31,112 nt of DNA from a virus: the IMG/VR virus record IMGVR_UViG_3300021142_001705, positions 1 to 31,112 of that record; one strand, written 5' to 3'. The notes beneath the pieces are model-generated. The model was not told the origin of the DNA. It saw nothing but the letters and a program-made list of their open reading frames with translations, and did no database searches. Of this stretch, positions 23,411 to 30,065 are shown one piece after another. The translations under genes and the position numbers were made by a program. Position 1 is the first letter of the stretch. The number at the start of each line of letters is the position of its first letter.

Positions 23411-23595
23411 TTAAACAGCTATCAGCAAGAATACTGAGTGAAATATTATATTACTTGGGTGACTGGATCAGTCACCCCATGCACTGGTTTGATTGGGCAT
23501 GGTTATTTCCTATTTATAATCGTCTAATGACCTGGAGTTGTGACGTACAGATGTGGGCCGGTAACGAACTACCTTGGAGGAAAGACAATGCTTAG
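23407..23595 (+). CDS. Small Trp-rich protein of unknown function
   Basis: The 62-residue product starts in ATGA overlap with folE and reads ILYYLGDWISHPMHWFDWAW, then IYNRLMTWSCDVQMWAGNEL. It is amphipathic and Trp-rich and may be membrane-associated. It overlaps the next gene by 8 bases, and its GGAGG forms that gene's ribosome-binding site. Related small proteins occur in T4-like marine phages; function unknown. Confidence 0.55.
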   Translation: MIKQLSARILSEILYYLGDWISHPMHWFDWAWLFPIYNRLMTWSCDVQMWAGNELPWRKDNA

Positions 23596-23953
23596 TGGAT
23601 TAACAGGAAGTACATACATCAATGCCACAGGTGGCGGAGTCAGTAATCCGTATATCAACGCAGATACTCCAATACCTAATCCAGCCCGGGGTGCCATGAG
23701 ATTTAATAATGGCCGAATGGAAGTATGGGACGGAAACGGTTGGACCCAGATCTATGGGGAATATGGCTCAGTAAATTTAACTGCCGAAGCCGTTGAAGCA
23801 ATTAACTGGGTACGTTCAAAGATTGAAATGGAGCGGCATGTTGAACGACTTGCTCAAGACCATGAAGCAGTTGCTGATGCATTAGCCACTGCAAAGGAAA
23901 GTCTAGACCGGCTACAGGTTATTGTAACACTAACAGACAAAGGATTAAAATGA
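23588..23953 (+). CDS. Possible structural protein with fibre-like N-terminus and coiled coil
   Basis: The start at 23588 is chosen because GGAGG lies 8 bases upstream; an in-frame ATG at 23540 would extend it into the previous gene. The 121-residue product has a Gly/Asn-rich N-terminus and GAMRFNNGRMEVWDGNGWTQ, a sequence style common in phage tail or fibre proteins. A coiled coil follows (EMERHVERLAQDHEAVADAL). It might be a virion accessory or tail-associated protein. ATGA joins it to the next gene. Confidence 0.5.
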   Translation: MLSGLTGSTYINATGGGVSNPYINADTPIPNPARGAMRFNNGRMEVWDGNGWTQIYGEYGSVNLTAEAVEAINWVRSKIEMERHVERLAQDHEAVADALATAKESLDRLQVIVTLTDKGLK

Positions 23954-24282
23954 TTAAATGGTTATGTAACAAAATAGTACAATGGGGTTCAGAGTACAGC
24001 AGACATGATGAAGAAGTGTATGCCACTGCCGGACTTGCTAGTGGTAACCCCACTAGACGCAAAGGTCATCGTGCAGGTGTAATTGCAGGCCCCGACAACC
24101 ACGACATTCCCAGAACATTTAGATTTGATGTCAGTGTGGGCCGCGGTGGTGTTGTGTTAATTACAAGACGCTATGATCCCAAAAAGGACGAGACTGTTGA
24201 GATCTTAAATGTCATACATGATGACCAAGACATTGCCGCTCAGGTTGGCCAAATTGTGGCCATGGAAATGATCAAGTCATGA
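23950..24282 (+). CDS. Protein of unknown function, paralogue of the next gene
   Basis: The 110-residue product has a C-terminal half (FRFDVSVGRGGVVLITRRYD, then VEILNVIHDDQDIAAQVGQIVAMEM) that parallels the following protein's C-terminus. The N-terminus starts MIKWLCNKIVQWG, possibly an amphipathic membrane contact. ATGA overlaps join it to both neighbours. No function is recognised. Confidence 0.5.
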   Translation: MIKWLCNKIVQWGSEYSRHDEEVYATAGLASGNPTRRKGHRAGVIAGPDNHDIPRTFRFDVSVGRGGVVLITRRYDPKKDETVEILNVIHDDQDIAAQVGQIVAMEMIKS

Positions 24283-24707
24283 AGGAACTTGCGGATCGTA
24301 AACATCGTTATGATAAAGCATACAATGTATTATTTCCAAAGTCCCGCAGTTGGAGATTGAGATTTTTTCATTGGCTCACTCAAGGTAGAATAATATTAGA
24401 GGAAGAAAACAAAGTGACAGCAAAAGCATATCAATCAGCAGCTGGGCAAACATCATTGGGACAATTACATACTATACAATTAGGTGGTCAATTGGCCAGC
24501 ACCAGCAGCATGAACCTACCAGGTATTACATTTAAAATAACCAGTGCCAATGGTGGGACTATTATCACAGTAAGCGAAAGCACACCGCAACAATATACTC
24601 TTACTACCAGTGGCAGTTCAGAAGAACTTTATATCATACCCGATGATGTAGAAGACTTTGATAGAGAGTTGGGTAAAATAATTACAATGTATAGGATGAA
24701 AAAGTAA
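24279..24707 (+). CDS. Protein of unknown function, paralogue of the previous gene
   Basis: The 142-residue product begins with a basic segment (ADRKHRYDKAYNVLFPKSRSWRLR) and a Trp-containing hydrophobic stretch. Its C-terminus (ITFKITSANGGTIITVSEST, LYIIPDDVEDFDRELGKIITMYRMKK) aligns in pattern with residues 57-110 of the preceding protein: a G-G-x-hydrophobic strand followed by an I-x-D-D-x-x-D helix. The pair probably arose by duplication and may form a hetero-oligomer. The promoter for the lipoprotein gene starts just after its stop. Confidence 0.5.
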   Translation: MKELADRKHRYDKAYNVLFPKSRSWRLRFFHWLTQGRIILEEENKVTAKAYQSAAGQTSLGQLHTIQLGGQLASTSSMNLPGITFKITSANGGTIITVSESTPQQYTLTTSGSSEELYIIPDDVEDFDRELGKIITMYRMKK

Positions 24708-24708
24708 T

Positions 24709-24737
24709 TTGACATAAAATGGCGCAATTCGTACAAT
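24709..24737 (+). promoter_or_regulatory. Sigma-70 type promoter for the FG-GAP lipoprotein gene
   Basis: TTGACA (24709-24714) and TACAAT (24732-24737) are 17 bp apart. The predicted start near 24744 leaves a leader of about 23 nt before the ATG at 24767, with only a weak ribosome-binding site (TGGA). The bases around the -35 box (TAATTTGACAT) are the same as at the 2962 promoter. Confidence 0.7.
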
Positions 24738-24766
24738 TACAGTATCTGTAACTACTGGATTTTGAA

Positions 24767-26059
24767 ATGCGTACTTTAGTATTACCGTTTGTGCTGGCGT
24801 TAACTGCATGTGGTGGAGGCGGTGGATCTACAACTACTCCTGCCGCCGCGCCAACAGTTACTGCTTTGTCTGTTGCTACCCAATACCAAAATGCCGACAG
24901 TGTTGCGGAAGTGTTTAATACCGCCATTGTTGATTTAAATGGTGATGGTCGACTGGATATTGTTGTCAGCGGATGGGCCAATGAGCCAGCCACCTACACC
25001 AATGCAGTACACGGCAAAATTCCAGTCAAAATATTAATTCAACAAACTGACGGATCCATGCAAGATCAAACCAGCACATGGTTGCCCAATAACATGATCT
25101 ATGGCACACAACGTATTTTAATAGGCGACTTTGATGGTGATGGTAAACCTGATGTATTTTTGGGTGGGTTCCAAGACAGTCCCAATCTTGGTCTTGCATT
25201 GTGTTGTAATGCCGTAAATAGTGTGATGTTGTGGAACGAAGGCACTAGTTTTACCAGATACGATTTTGCCGATTCGGTATGGGCACATGCAGTTTGTGCC
25301 GGTGACCTAGAAGGTACAGGTCGGTTAGACATTGTTGTTGGCGCCGGAGCCGGATCCAATAATACCATATACTCAAATCAAGGCAATAGAAATTTTTTAA
25401 TAACTCATATACCAAATTATTCGTTTGGTGATGCTGGCACTTGTTCTATTATTCACGATCCTGCAAGCGGCAATTCTGGTATTGTGATCAGTAATGAAGG
25501 CGCCGGATTAATCGCAGGATATAATGGTGCCGTTGTGGTTGTTGATACTGCGCTTGCAGTGCAAACACTTGTACCATTGACTGGTACTGAAGCACCAGCA
25601 GGAACCATAACACACGATATAGAAAACATAGTTCAAATCGATTTAAACGGTGATGGTCAACTGGATCTAGTGCTCACTGACAATCGTACCGATCAAGGCA
25701 ACGGTAGTTTTACTGCACTGATAAACACCGGTGGATTTAACTTTGCGAACGCTACCAGCACATACTTTCCCACACAAACCGATAATTATTATTTTCAATA
25801 CTACACAGAAAGTCTAAATATCAATGGCAATCCAGCCATTGTGGTGGACAATGTAGACAGCAACTGGAATTTCAGTACTTTACCACAATTATGGGTATTT
25901 GCAAACAGCAGTTTTCAACCCGCAAATCACGCACAGTTGACTGCCGATATTGCCAATTATATACAACCCACTTTGTACACTGACAGTTCGGGCACCATAC
26001 ACTTGCTATTAATACAACAGAATCTCAATTCTTTTACTTTTTATACAAGATCATTATGA
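24767..26059 (+). CDS. FG-GAP/VCBS-repeat lipoprotein
   Basis: The 430-residue product has a lipoprotein signal: MRTLVLPFVLALTAC, with lipobox L-T-A-C (Cys15), then a Gly/Ser/Thr-rich linker. Calcium-binding D-x-N/D-G-D-G-x-x-D loops of FG-GAP/VCBS repeats occur at residues 56-64, 121-129, 180-188 (degenerate) and 292-300, each flanked by hydrophobic strands, so a beta-propeller is likely. It should be exported, lipid-anchored in the envelope and bind calcium, perhaps altering the cell surface, blocking superinfection or acting as an adhesin. A lipobox followed by a Gly run is common in bacterial envelope proteins, so host origin is plausible. It has its own promoter and looks like a moron. 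Confidence 0.75.
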   Translation: MRTLVLPFVLALTACGGGGGSTTTPAAAPTVTALSVATQYQNADSVAEVFNTAIVDLNGDGRLDIVVSGWANEPATYTNAVHGKIPVKILIQQTDGSMQDQTSTWLPNNMIYGTQRILIGDFDGDGKPDVFLGGFQDSPNLGLALCCNAVNSVMLWNEGTSFTRYDFADSVWAHAVCAGDLEGTGRLDIVVGAGAGSNNTIYSNQGNRNFLITHIPNYSFGDAGTCSIIHDPASGNSGIVISNEGAGLIAGYNGAVVVVDTALAVQTLVPLTGTEAPAGTITHDIENIVQIDLNGDGQLDLVLTDNRTDQGNGSFTALINTGGFNFANATSTYFPTQTDNYYFQYYTESLNINGNPAIVVDNVDSNWNFSTLPQLWVFANSSFQPANHAQLTADIANYIQPTLYTDSSGTIHLLLIQQNLNSFTFYTRSL

Positions 26060-26394
26060 TACAATTACCACCAGGATGTACCGTGTCCTATCATATATGG
26101 ATAGATGTAGACACTATCACAGATGAAATGTGCGAATGGTTCAGCATGATTGGCGGCACTGTTGCCGAAGTACCAGGGCCTGTTTATGGTGCCGTAAGAG
26201 TATCCGATCTTGTAAAATTCAAAACTGTGCAATATGGACGAGCCAAACCCAGTTACTATAGACAAGACGGTACTGGCCGTGTTAAAATAAACTTCAATGG
26301 CGATGATGCTTCAACTGCCAGTATGTTCCTACTTAAATTTATGGATCATGTACAGGCACATAATATGCAACAGGAATTTGAGTTAGTTAAATAA
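26056..26394 (+). CDS. Protein of unknown function
   Basis: The 112-residue product starts in ATGA overlap with the lipoprotein gene. It is globular with beta-strand segments (GCTVSYHIWIDVDTI, GAVRVSDLVKFKTVQYG) and a helix near the end (ASMFLLKFMDHVQAHNMQQE). No signal peptide or motif is seen. Coupling suggests co-expression with the lipoprotein, but its N-terminus is cytoplasmic-looking. Unassigned. Confidence 0.5.
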   Translation: MIQLPPGCTVSYHIWIDVDTITDEMCEWFSMIGGTVAEVPGPVYGAVRVSDLVKFKTVQYGRAKPSYYRQDGTGRVKINFNGDDASTASMFLLKFMDHVQAHNMQQEFELVK

Positions 26395-26423
26395 TCTATA
26401 GCGGTCTCTGGCGATCATCCCGC

Positions 26424-26452
26424 TTTACAAATTCTGCCGCCTATGCTAAAAT
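26424..26452 (+). promoter_or_regulatory. Sigma-70 type promoter for queD
   Basis: TTTACA (26424-26429) and TAAAAT (26447-26452) are 17 bp apart; the start would be near 26459, close to the AGGAG ribosome-binding site before the ATG at 26471. A short inverted repeat, AGCGG (26400-26404) with CCGCT (26420-26424), lies just upstream and could be a weak terminator or operator. Confidence 0.55.
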
Positions 26453-26470
26453 TAACATAGGAGAACCAGC

Positions 26471-26962
26471 ATGACAACATACAAATACGTTAGTACAAAA
26501 GAATACCACGATGCATTTCCATGTGCGTATCGTCAATGGCGAGCTGACAGTCATTGTAATACGATTCATGGATATAGTTTCAGTATGAAGTTTTACTTTG
26601 AGACTGATATACTAGATGCACGTAATTGGGTAGCCGACTACGGTGGCCTAAAAGAATTGAAACGGGTATTAGAAGATCAATTTGATCATACGCTACTTGT
26701 AGCACAAGACGATCCCGAGCTTGAAACATTTAAACTGTTAGAAACTAAAAAAATGGCCAAACTGACCATCCTACCACGTTTAGGATGTGAAGGATTGGCT
26801 GATATGCTTTACAAATATGTAAATGGTGTTTACATTCCTGATATGTGGGGCCCAGGTGAAGCTGAACGTTTGTGGTGCTTTAGAGTAGAAGTAAGAGAAA
26901 CACAATCAAACATGGCCTATAGAGAAGGACATAGAGAGGACAACGAGGACTTGTTTGCCTAA
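26471..26962 (+). CDS. queD: 6-carboxytetrahydropterin synthase-like
   Basis: The 163-residue product belongs to the PTPS/QueD family. AYRQWRADSHCNTIHGYSF contains the catalytic Cys29 and His33; the canonical H-G-H zinc motif reads H-G-Y here, as I recall for a phage subgroup. ARNWVADYGGLKELKRVLEDQFDHTLLV matches the conserved D-x3-L...D-H segment, and FRVEVRET ends the fold with its Glu. QueD converts dihydroneopterin triphosphate to carboxytetrahydropterin, step two of preQ0 synthesis. It has its own promoter and AGGAG site and precedes queE by three small genes. Changed zinc ligation could alter activity. Confidence 0.85.
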   Translation: MTTYKYVSTKEYHDAFPCAYRQWRADSHCNTIHGYSFSMKFYFETDILDARNWVADYGGLKELKRVLEDQFDHTLLVAQDDPELETFKLLETKKMAKLTILPRLGCEGLADMLYKYVNGVYIPDMWGPGEAERLWCFRVEVRETQSNMAYREGHREDNEDLFA

Positions 26963-27165
26963 TGGATGCCATTACTATGTACTTGGCCATTGTGTTCTTT
27001 TGTCAAGGAACACAATGTGGGGCAATGTCAGTCGAAACACCGTATTCAAATCAAGCCGAATGTCGATCAGATGTGGCCAAGGCCGAAGAAAAGTTTAGAC
27101 AAGATCCCACAATAACCATTGTCGAAGGAAGGTGTGCCAGTTTTAAAAACGGGCTAAAATCATAA
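26962..27165 (+). CDS. Small Cys-containing, possibly exported protein
   Basis: The 67-residue product starts in TAATG overlap with queD. The N-terminus (ITMYLAIVFFCQGTQCGAM) is hydrophobic and signal-like, and the rest holds Cys34 and Cys58 in a soluble helix-rich tail, so a disulfide in the periplasm is possible. Overlap with the next small gene implies co-translation. No family is recognised. Confidence 0.5.
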   Translation: MDAITMYLAIVFFCQGTQCGAMSVETPYSNQAECRSDVAKAEEKFRQDPTITIVEGRCASFKNGLKS

Positions 27166-27323
27166 TGCGTGATCTATGGAGATTATGGGCCAAGGCATTG
27201 GGCGAGAAGTCAGGCAATACCGATCAAGAATCAGACTGTGTTGCTTGCATTCGCACTGCGATTGTGTTAACATACATAATCACAAACTGCTTTATTGTGG
27301 CAGGGGTAATTAGACATTGGTAA
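27165..27323 (+). CDS. Small membrane protein conserved in T4-like marine phages
   Basis: A 52-residue frame starts in a TAATG overlap. It reads MRDLWRLWAKALGEKSG, an acidic Cys-containing segment (ESDCVACIRT), then a membrane helix (AIVLTYIITNCFIVAGVI) ending R-H-W. I recognise this layout from many marine T4-like phages. Function unknown; an inner-membrane location is likely. Confidence 0.6.
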   Translation: MRDLWRLWAKALGEKSGNTDQESDCVACIRTAIVLTYIITNCFIVAGVIRHW

Positions 27324-27359
27324 AGAAAAACACAAAGAATACAGAGAGGATTTATTTGC

Positions 27360-27704
27360 ATGATGTTGGTATCAAAAATGAAAAATCATATTGAACGGCG
27401 TGCCGATCGAGAACGTGTGTTTCAGACAACTCCCGATAATAAAATTTTAGAAGCATTGGGAATATTGCAGGAAGAATGTGCTGAAGTCATACAAAATGTC
27501 AGCAAGTGCAGGCGTTTTGGTTTAGAAAGCGAATATTTAAACGGGGAAGGCACACAACGAGAAAATCTTGAAAAAGAAATAGGAGACGTGCTGGCCATGG
27601 TAGATATACTCATGGATCAAGGTGTGTTAAACGGTGCCGCATTAGATACGGCTATAGAAAACAAAAAACAAAAACTTCGCAAGTGGAGTAAAATATATGA
27701 GTAA
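27360..27704 (+). CDS. Second MazG-like pyrophosphohydrolase
   Basis: The 114-residue product (starts at 27360 or 27363) has ALGILQEECAEVIQNVSKCRRFG, the Glu-rich Mg-binding helix, and EKEIGDVLAMVDILMDQG with the E-x-x-D pair, the core of the all-alpha NTP-PPase fold. It overlaps queE by 8 bases. It differs in motif spacing from the MazG-like protein at 18873, so the two likely hydrolyse different nucleotides or came independently. Being coupled to queE, it could shape the GTP or dNTP supply for the modification pathway. Confidence 0.7.
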   Translation: MMLVSKMKNHIERRADRERVFQTTPDNKILEALGILQEECAEVIQNVSKCRRFGLESEYLNGEGTQRENLEKEIGDVLAMVDILMDQGVLNGAALDTAIENKKQKLRKWSKIYE

Positions 27705-28539
27705 ACTAAAAGTAGCCGAATTATTTTACAGTGTACAGGGCGAAGGTCGTTACATGGGCGTTCCCAGTGTGTTCTTGCGTGTGTTTGGTTGTAATTTTAA
27801 ATGTGCGGGCTTTGGTATGCCTAGAGGAGAAACCAGTGAAGAAGTTGAAGACATTGCTCAAGTGGTCCACCTATACAACGATTATAAACAACTGCCTTTG
27901 GTCGCTACTGGATGTGACAGTTATGCTAGTTGGGATCCTAGGTTTAAGCATCTTAGTCCCATGTTATCTACTGATTCGATTGCCCTTCAGATTATGGACA
28001 TACTACCTCACAAGGGGTGGGAGGACGAGCATCTCGTAATCACCGGAGGCGAACCTTTACTAGGCTGGCAACGAGCTTACCCAGATTTATTAGATCATCC
28101 TAAAATGGCAGGATTAAAAGAGATTACATTTGAAACAAATGGTACTCAACAATTAACACCCGAGTTTGCTGATTATTTGTGTAACTGGAATAAAGTAGGT
28201 CGCGAAATTACATTTAGTGTAAGTGCTAAATTGCCGGCAAGCGGCGAATCTTGGGAGGACGCCATTCTTCCAGACGTTGTTTGTGAATATGAACAAGTGG
28301 GTACCGCATATTTGAAATTTGTAGTGGCAACCAAACAAGATGTTGATGATGCTGAATGTGCAGTTGGCGCATATCGTGCCGCAGGATTTAAAGGTCACGT
28401 ATATCTAATGCCAGTGGGTGGTGTCGAAAGTGTTTATACGCTAAACGCTCGAAATGTAGCACTAGCGGCCATGGAGCGTGGATGGAGATACAGCGATCGG
28501 CTTCAAGTTCCGTTATTCAAGAACGCATGGTCTACGTAA
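27697..28539 (+). CDS. queE: 7-carboxy-7-deazaguanine synthase-like radical SAM enzyme
   Basis: The 280-residue product has the QueE opening AELFYSVQGEGRYMGVPSVFLRV, with cluster cysteines Cys32-x3-Cys36. The third Cys of the canonical C-x3-C-x2-C is absent at +3. A CDSYASW segment at 73-79, matching the usual C-D-[ST]-x3-W end of the motif, follows a 36-residue insertion (C-x3-C-x36-C). HLVITGGEPLL and ITFETNGTQQL fit the SAM and substrate region. QueE makes 7-carboxy-7-deazaguanine from carboxytetrahydropterin, the third step. QueC, which continues to preQ0, is not in the window. Confidence 0.85.
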   Translation: MSKLKVAELFYSVQGEGRYMGVPSVFLRVFGCNFKCAGFGMPRGETSEEVEDIAQVVHLYNDYKQLPLVATGCDSYASWDPRFKHLSPMLSTDSIALQIMDILPHKGWEDEHLVITGGEPLLGWQRAYPDLLDHPKMAGLKEITFETNGTQQLTPEFADYLCNWNKVGREITFSVSAKLPASGESWEDAILPDVVCEYEQVGTAYLKFVVATKQDVDDAECAVGAYRAAGFKGHVYLMPVGGVESVYTLNARNVALAAMERGWRYSDRLQVPLFKNAWST

Positions 28540-28555
28540 TTAAATTCCCCATTTA

Positions 28556-28584
28556 TTATTAAATAGCATAAATATATTTAATAA
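28556..28584 (+). promoter_or_regulatory. AT-rich hairpin containing a late-promoter-like box
   Basis: A perfect 10-bp inverted repeat, TTATTAAATA (28556-28565) and TATTTAATAA (28575-28584), has a 9-base loop. CATAAATA at 28567-28574 matches the T4 late promoter TATAAATA in seven of eight bases. It lies just before the GGGGAAC ribosome-binding site of the homing endonuclease. Read-through RNA would form the hairpin, whereas late RNA starting from the box would not. T4 I-TevI is controlled in a similar way. The structure is seen; the control is inferred. Confidence 0.5.
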
Positions 28585-28599
28585 CGTTTGGGGAACTAC

Positions 28600-29370
28600 G
28601 TGACAAATCCTGTAAATAAAAGAACACATAAAGAATTTATTCAATTATTTGAGTTAATGAATCCTGAATTAGTTAATAAAATAGAATTCATATCAGAATA
28701 TACCGGAGTAGATCATAAGATTAGATATAGATGTATTCACGGAGAGCAACAAGCTATCAGTTATTCATTTACTAAAAAAAGAAAATATTGTTGCCCCAAG
28801 GAATATACATCAAATCATATTGGAAAAACGTTGATAGTTTCTTCAGATGAACGACTTGATTGGTACAAAAGTCAAAGACCTGAATTAAATTTTACAGATG
28901 CAACTCTAATGCCTAATACAAGAAATAAATTTAATAATATAAAATGTAGTTTACATATAGGCATATCTTTTACTGGAATTTCAACAAAACAACATTGTAC
29001 ACCGTGTCCAATTTGTAAAAAAGAAAATTTTAAAGAATTAATGGCGTTAAGAAAAGGGGTATTTCATGCGTCTCATAAAATTACTCCTGTATCAAAGGCA
29101 GAAAAAAGATGGTTAGATTCACTAAATGTACCCGAACGCCAATATTGGTTACCAGAAGTAAAATATAGAGTTGACGGGTATGATCCAAATACAAATACAG
29201 TGTTTTTATATCATGGAAGATTTTGGCACGGATGCCCACAAACCTATGACCCAGAAATGATTCACCCGGTAGTAAAGATACCGATGAAAGATTTATACGA
29301 GAAGACTTTGATGTACGAAGATAAAATAAGAGATGCAGGATACAATTTAGTAATAGAGTGGGGCACTTAA
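28600..29370 (+). CDS. Free-standing homing endonuclease (Vsr/PD-(D/E)XK-like)
   Basis: The preferred start is GTG 28600 after GGGGAAC (28590-28596), giving 256 residues; an upstream TTG at 28588 lacks a site. The N-terminal part has Cys/His pairs (RYRCIHG, YCCPKEY, CSLHIG, CTPCPICKKE), probably small zinc-binding or DNA-contact units. The C-terminal domain, AEKRWLDSLNV then VKYRVDGYDPNTNTVFLYHGRFWHGCP, fits the Vsr-like nuclease fold with the catalytic Asp in VDGYD and a His/Cys triad further on. Codon use is markedly AT-rich compared with the neighbours, typical of a mobile gene. It lies between queE and a conserved small gene, so these may flank its insertion site. Confidence 0.7.
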   Translation: MTNPVNKRTHKEFIQLFELMNPELVNKIEFISEYTGVDHKIRYRCIHGEQQAISYSFTKKRKYCCPKEYTSNHIGKTLIVSSDERLDWYKSQRPELNFTDATLMPNTRNKFNNIKCSLHIGISFTGISTKQHCTPCPICKKENFKELMALRKGVFHASHKITPVSKAEKRWLDSLNVPERQYWLPEVKYRVDGYDPNTNTVFLYHGRFWHGCPQTYDPEMIHPVVKIPMKDLYEKTLMYEDKIRDAGYNLVIEWGT

Positions 29371-29598
29371 TTGCCATTAGACATACTCGGCGATCTAGAT
29401 CACTTTTATTACCGGGCTGAATGGCAGCCGAAGTTTGCACTGTGGCCCAGGCGTTGTGTACAATCGGGTCGCCGTATATTTTTTGAACGAGCCTACCAAG
29501 GCACTGCCGTGTATACTGGTCCTGGTGAACCCGTATACGAGCATCATTGGCACAGTAGAGACGAACACGTATTATGGCTACTGAAAAAACGAAACTAA
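29371..29598 (+). CDS. Small conserved-looking protein, TTG start
   Basis: The 75-residue frame has no ATG before ordinary coding sequence. TTG 29371 directly follows the endonuclease stop. Residues such as FYYRAEWQPKFALWPRRC, GRRIFFERAYQGTAVYTGPG and HHWHSRDEHVLWLLKK have a phage-conserved look. The gene's original start may have been altered when the endonuclease inserted. It overlaps the DUF2452 gene by 25 bases. Function unknown. Confidence 0.5.
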   Translation: MPLDILGDLDHFYYRAEWQPKFALWPRRCVQSGRRIFFERAYQGTAVYTGPGEPVYEHHWHSRDEHVLWLLKKRN

Positions 29599-30065
29599 AT
29601 TCAGCCAAGGGGCGCGAAAGTTACGATGTGACCACAGGCAACGTATTGGTTGCTTTCTTTAATAGAAACGTCAGCAAGTATGCCACCGAAGCCGGAGGAC
29701 CCAAATTTGATTTGGTTCCGGTAGAACGACAAAAAGATCTCATGATCAATCATGCCAGGATGTATGCTCAGCAAGAATACGATAGAATCATGGAAATGGT
29801 CGCAGTACTGCAACGGCAGGCCAACGACTTAAAACGTAGATTGGACATAACTGATTTAGTTTATCAAGCCGAATATCAGTTCGCTCCGGTCATGGGAAAC
29901 TGTTATTGGATAGTGTTTGTAAACGACAAACAAAAAACCATACTGACCATGACTGCGCCCGATCGATGGAGTAGCGGTAAGCCAATTAATTACGACTATA
30001 TTGCTCAAGTTAAATACATGGGAGACCATACATGGATGGAAATAAAGGAAGAACATGGCAACTAG
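29574..30065 (+). CDS. DUF2452-like phage protein
   Basis: The 163-residue product resembles DUF2452 proteins of T4-like marine phages: a Lys-rich N-terminus, GGPKFDLVPVERQKDLMINHARMYAQQEYDRIMEM, a coiled segment (VLQRQANDLKRRLDIT), then a beta-rich end (YQFAPVMGNCYWIVFVNDKQKTILTMTAPDRW). The function of the family is not known. It overlaps both neighbours by 11 to 25 bases, consistent with a coupled block of small phage genes. Confidence 0.6.
   Translation: MATEKTKLNSAKGRESYDVTTGNVLVAFFNRNVSKYATEAGGPKFDLVPVERQKDLMINHARMYAQQEYDRIMEMVAVLQRQANDLKRRLDITDLVYQAEYQFAPVMGNCYWIVFVNDKQKTILTMTAPDRWSSGKPINYDYIAQVKYMGDHTWMEIKEEHGN

Noticed and set aside
23540-23587. Longer start for the fibre-like gene
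   Set aside because: It overlaps the Trp-rich gene. GGAGG is correctly spaced for ATG 23588.
29081-29608. 175-residue frame on the - strand
   Set aside because: It is a shadow of the homing endonuclease and the next gene, with no motif. All supported genes are on the + strand.
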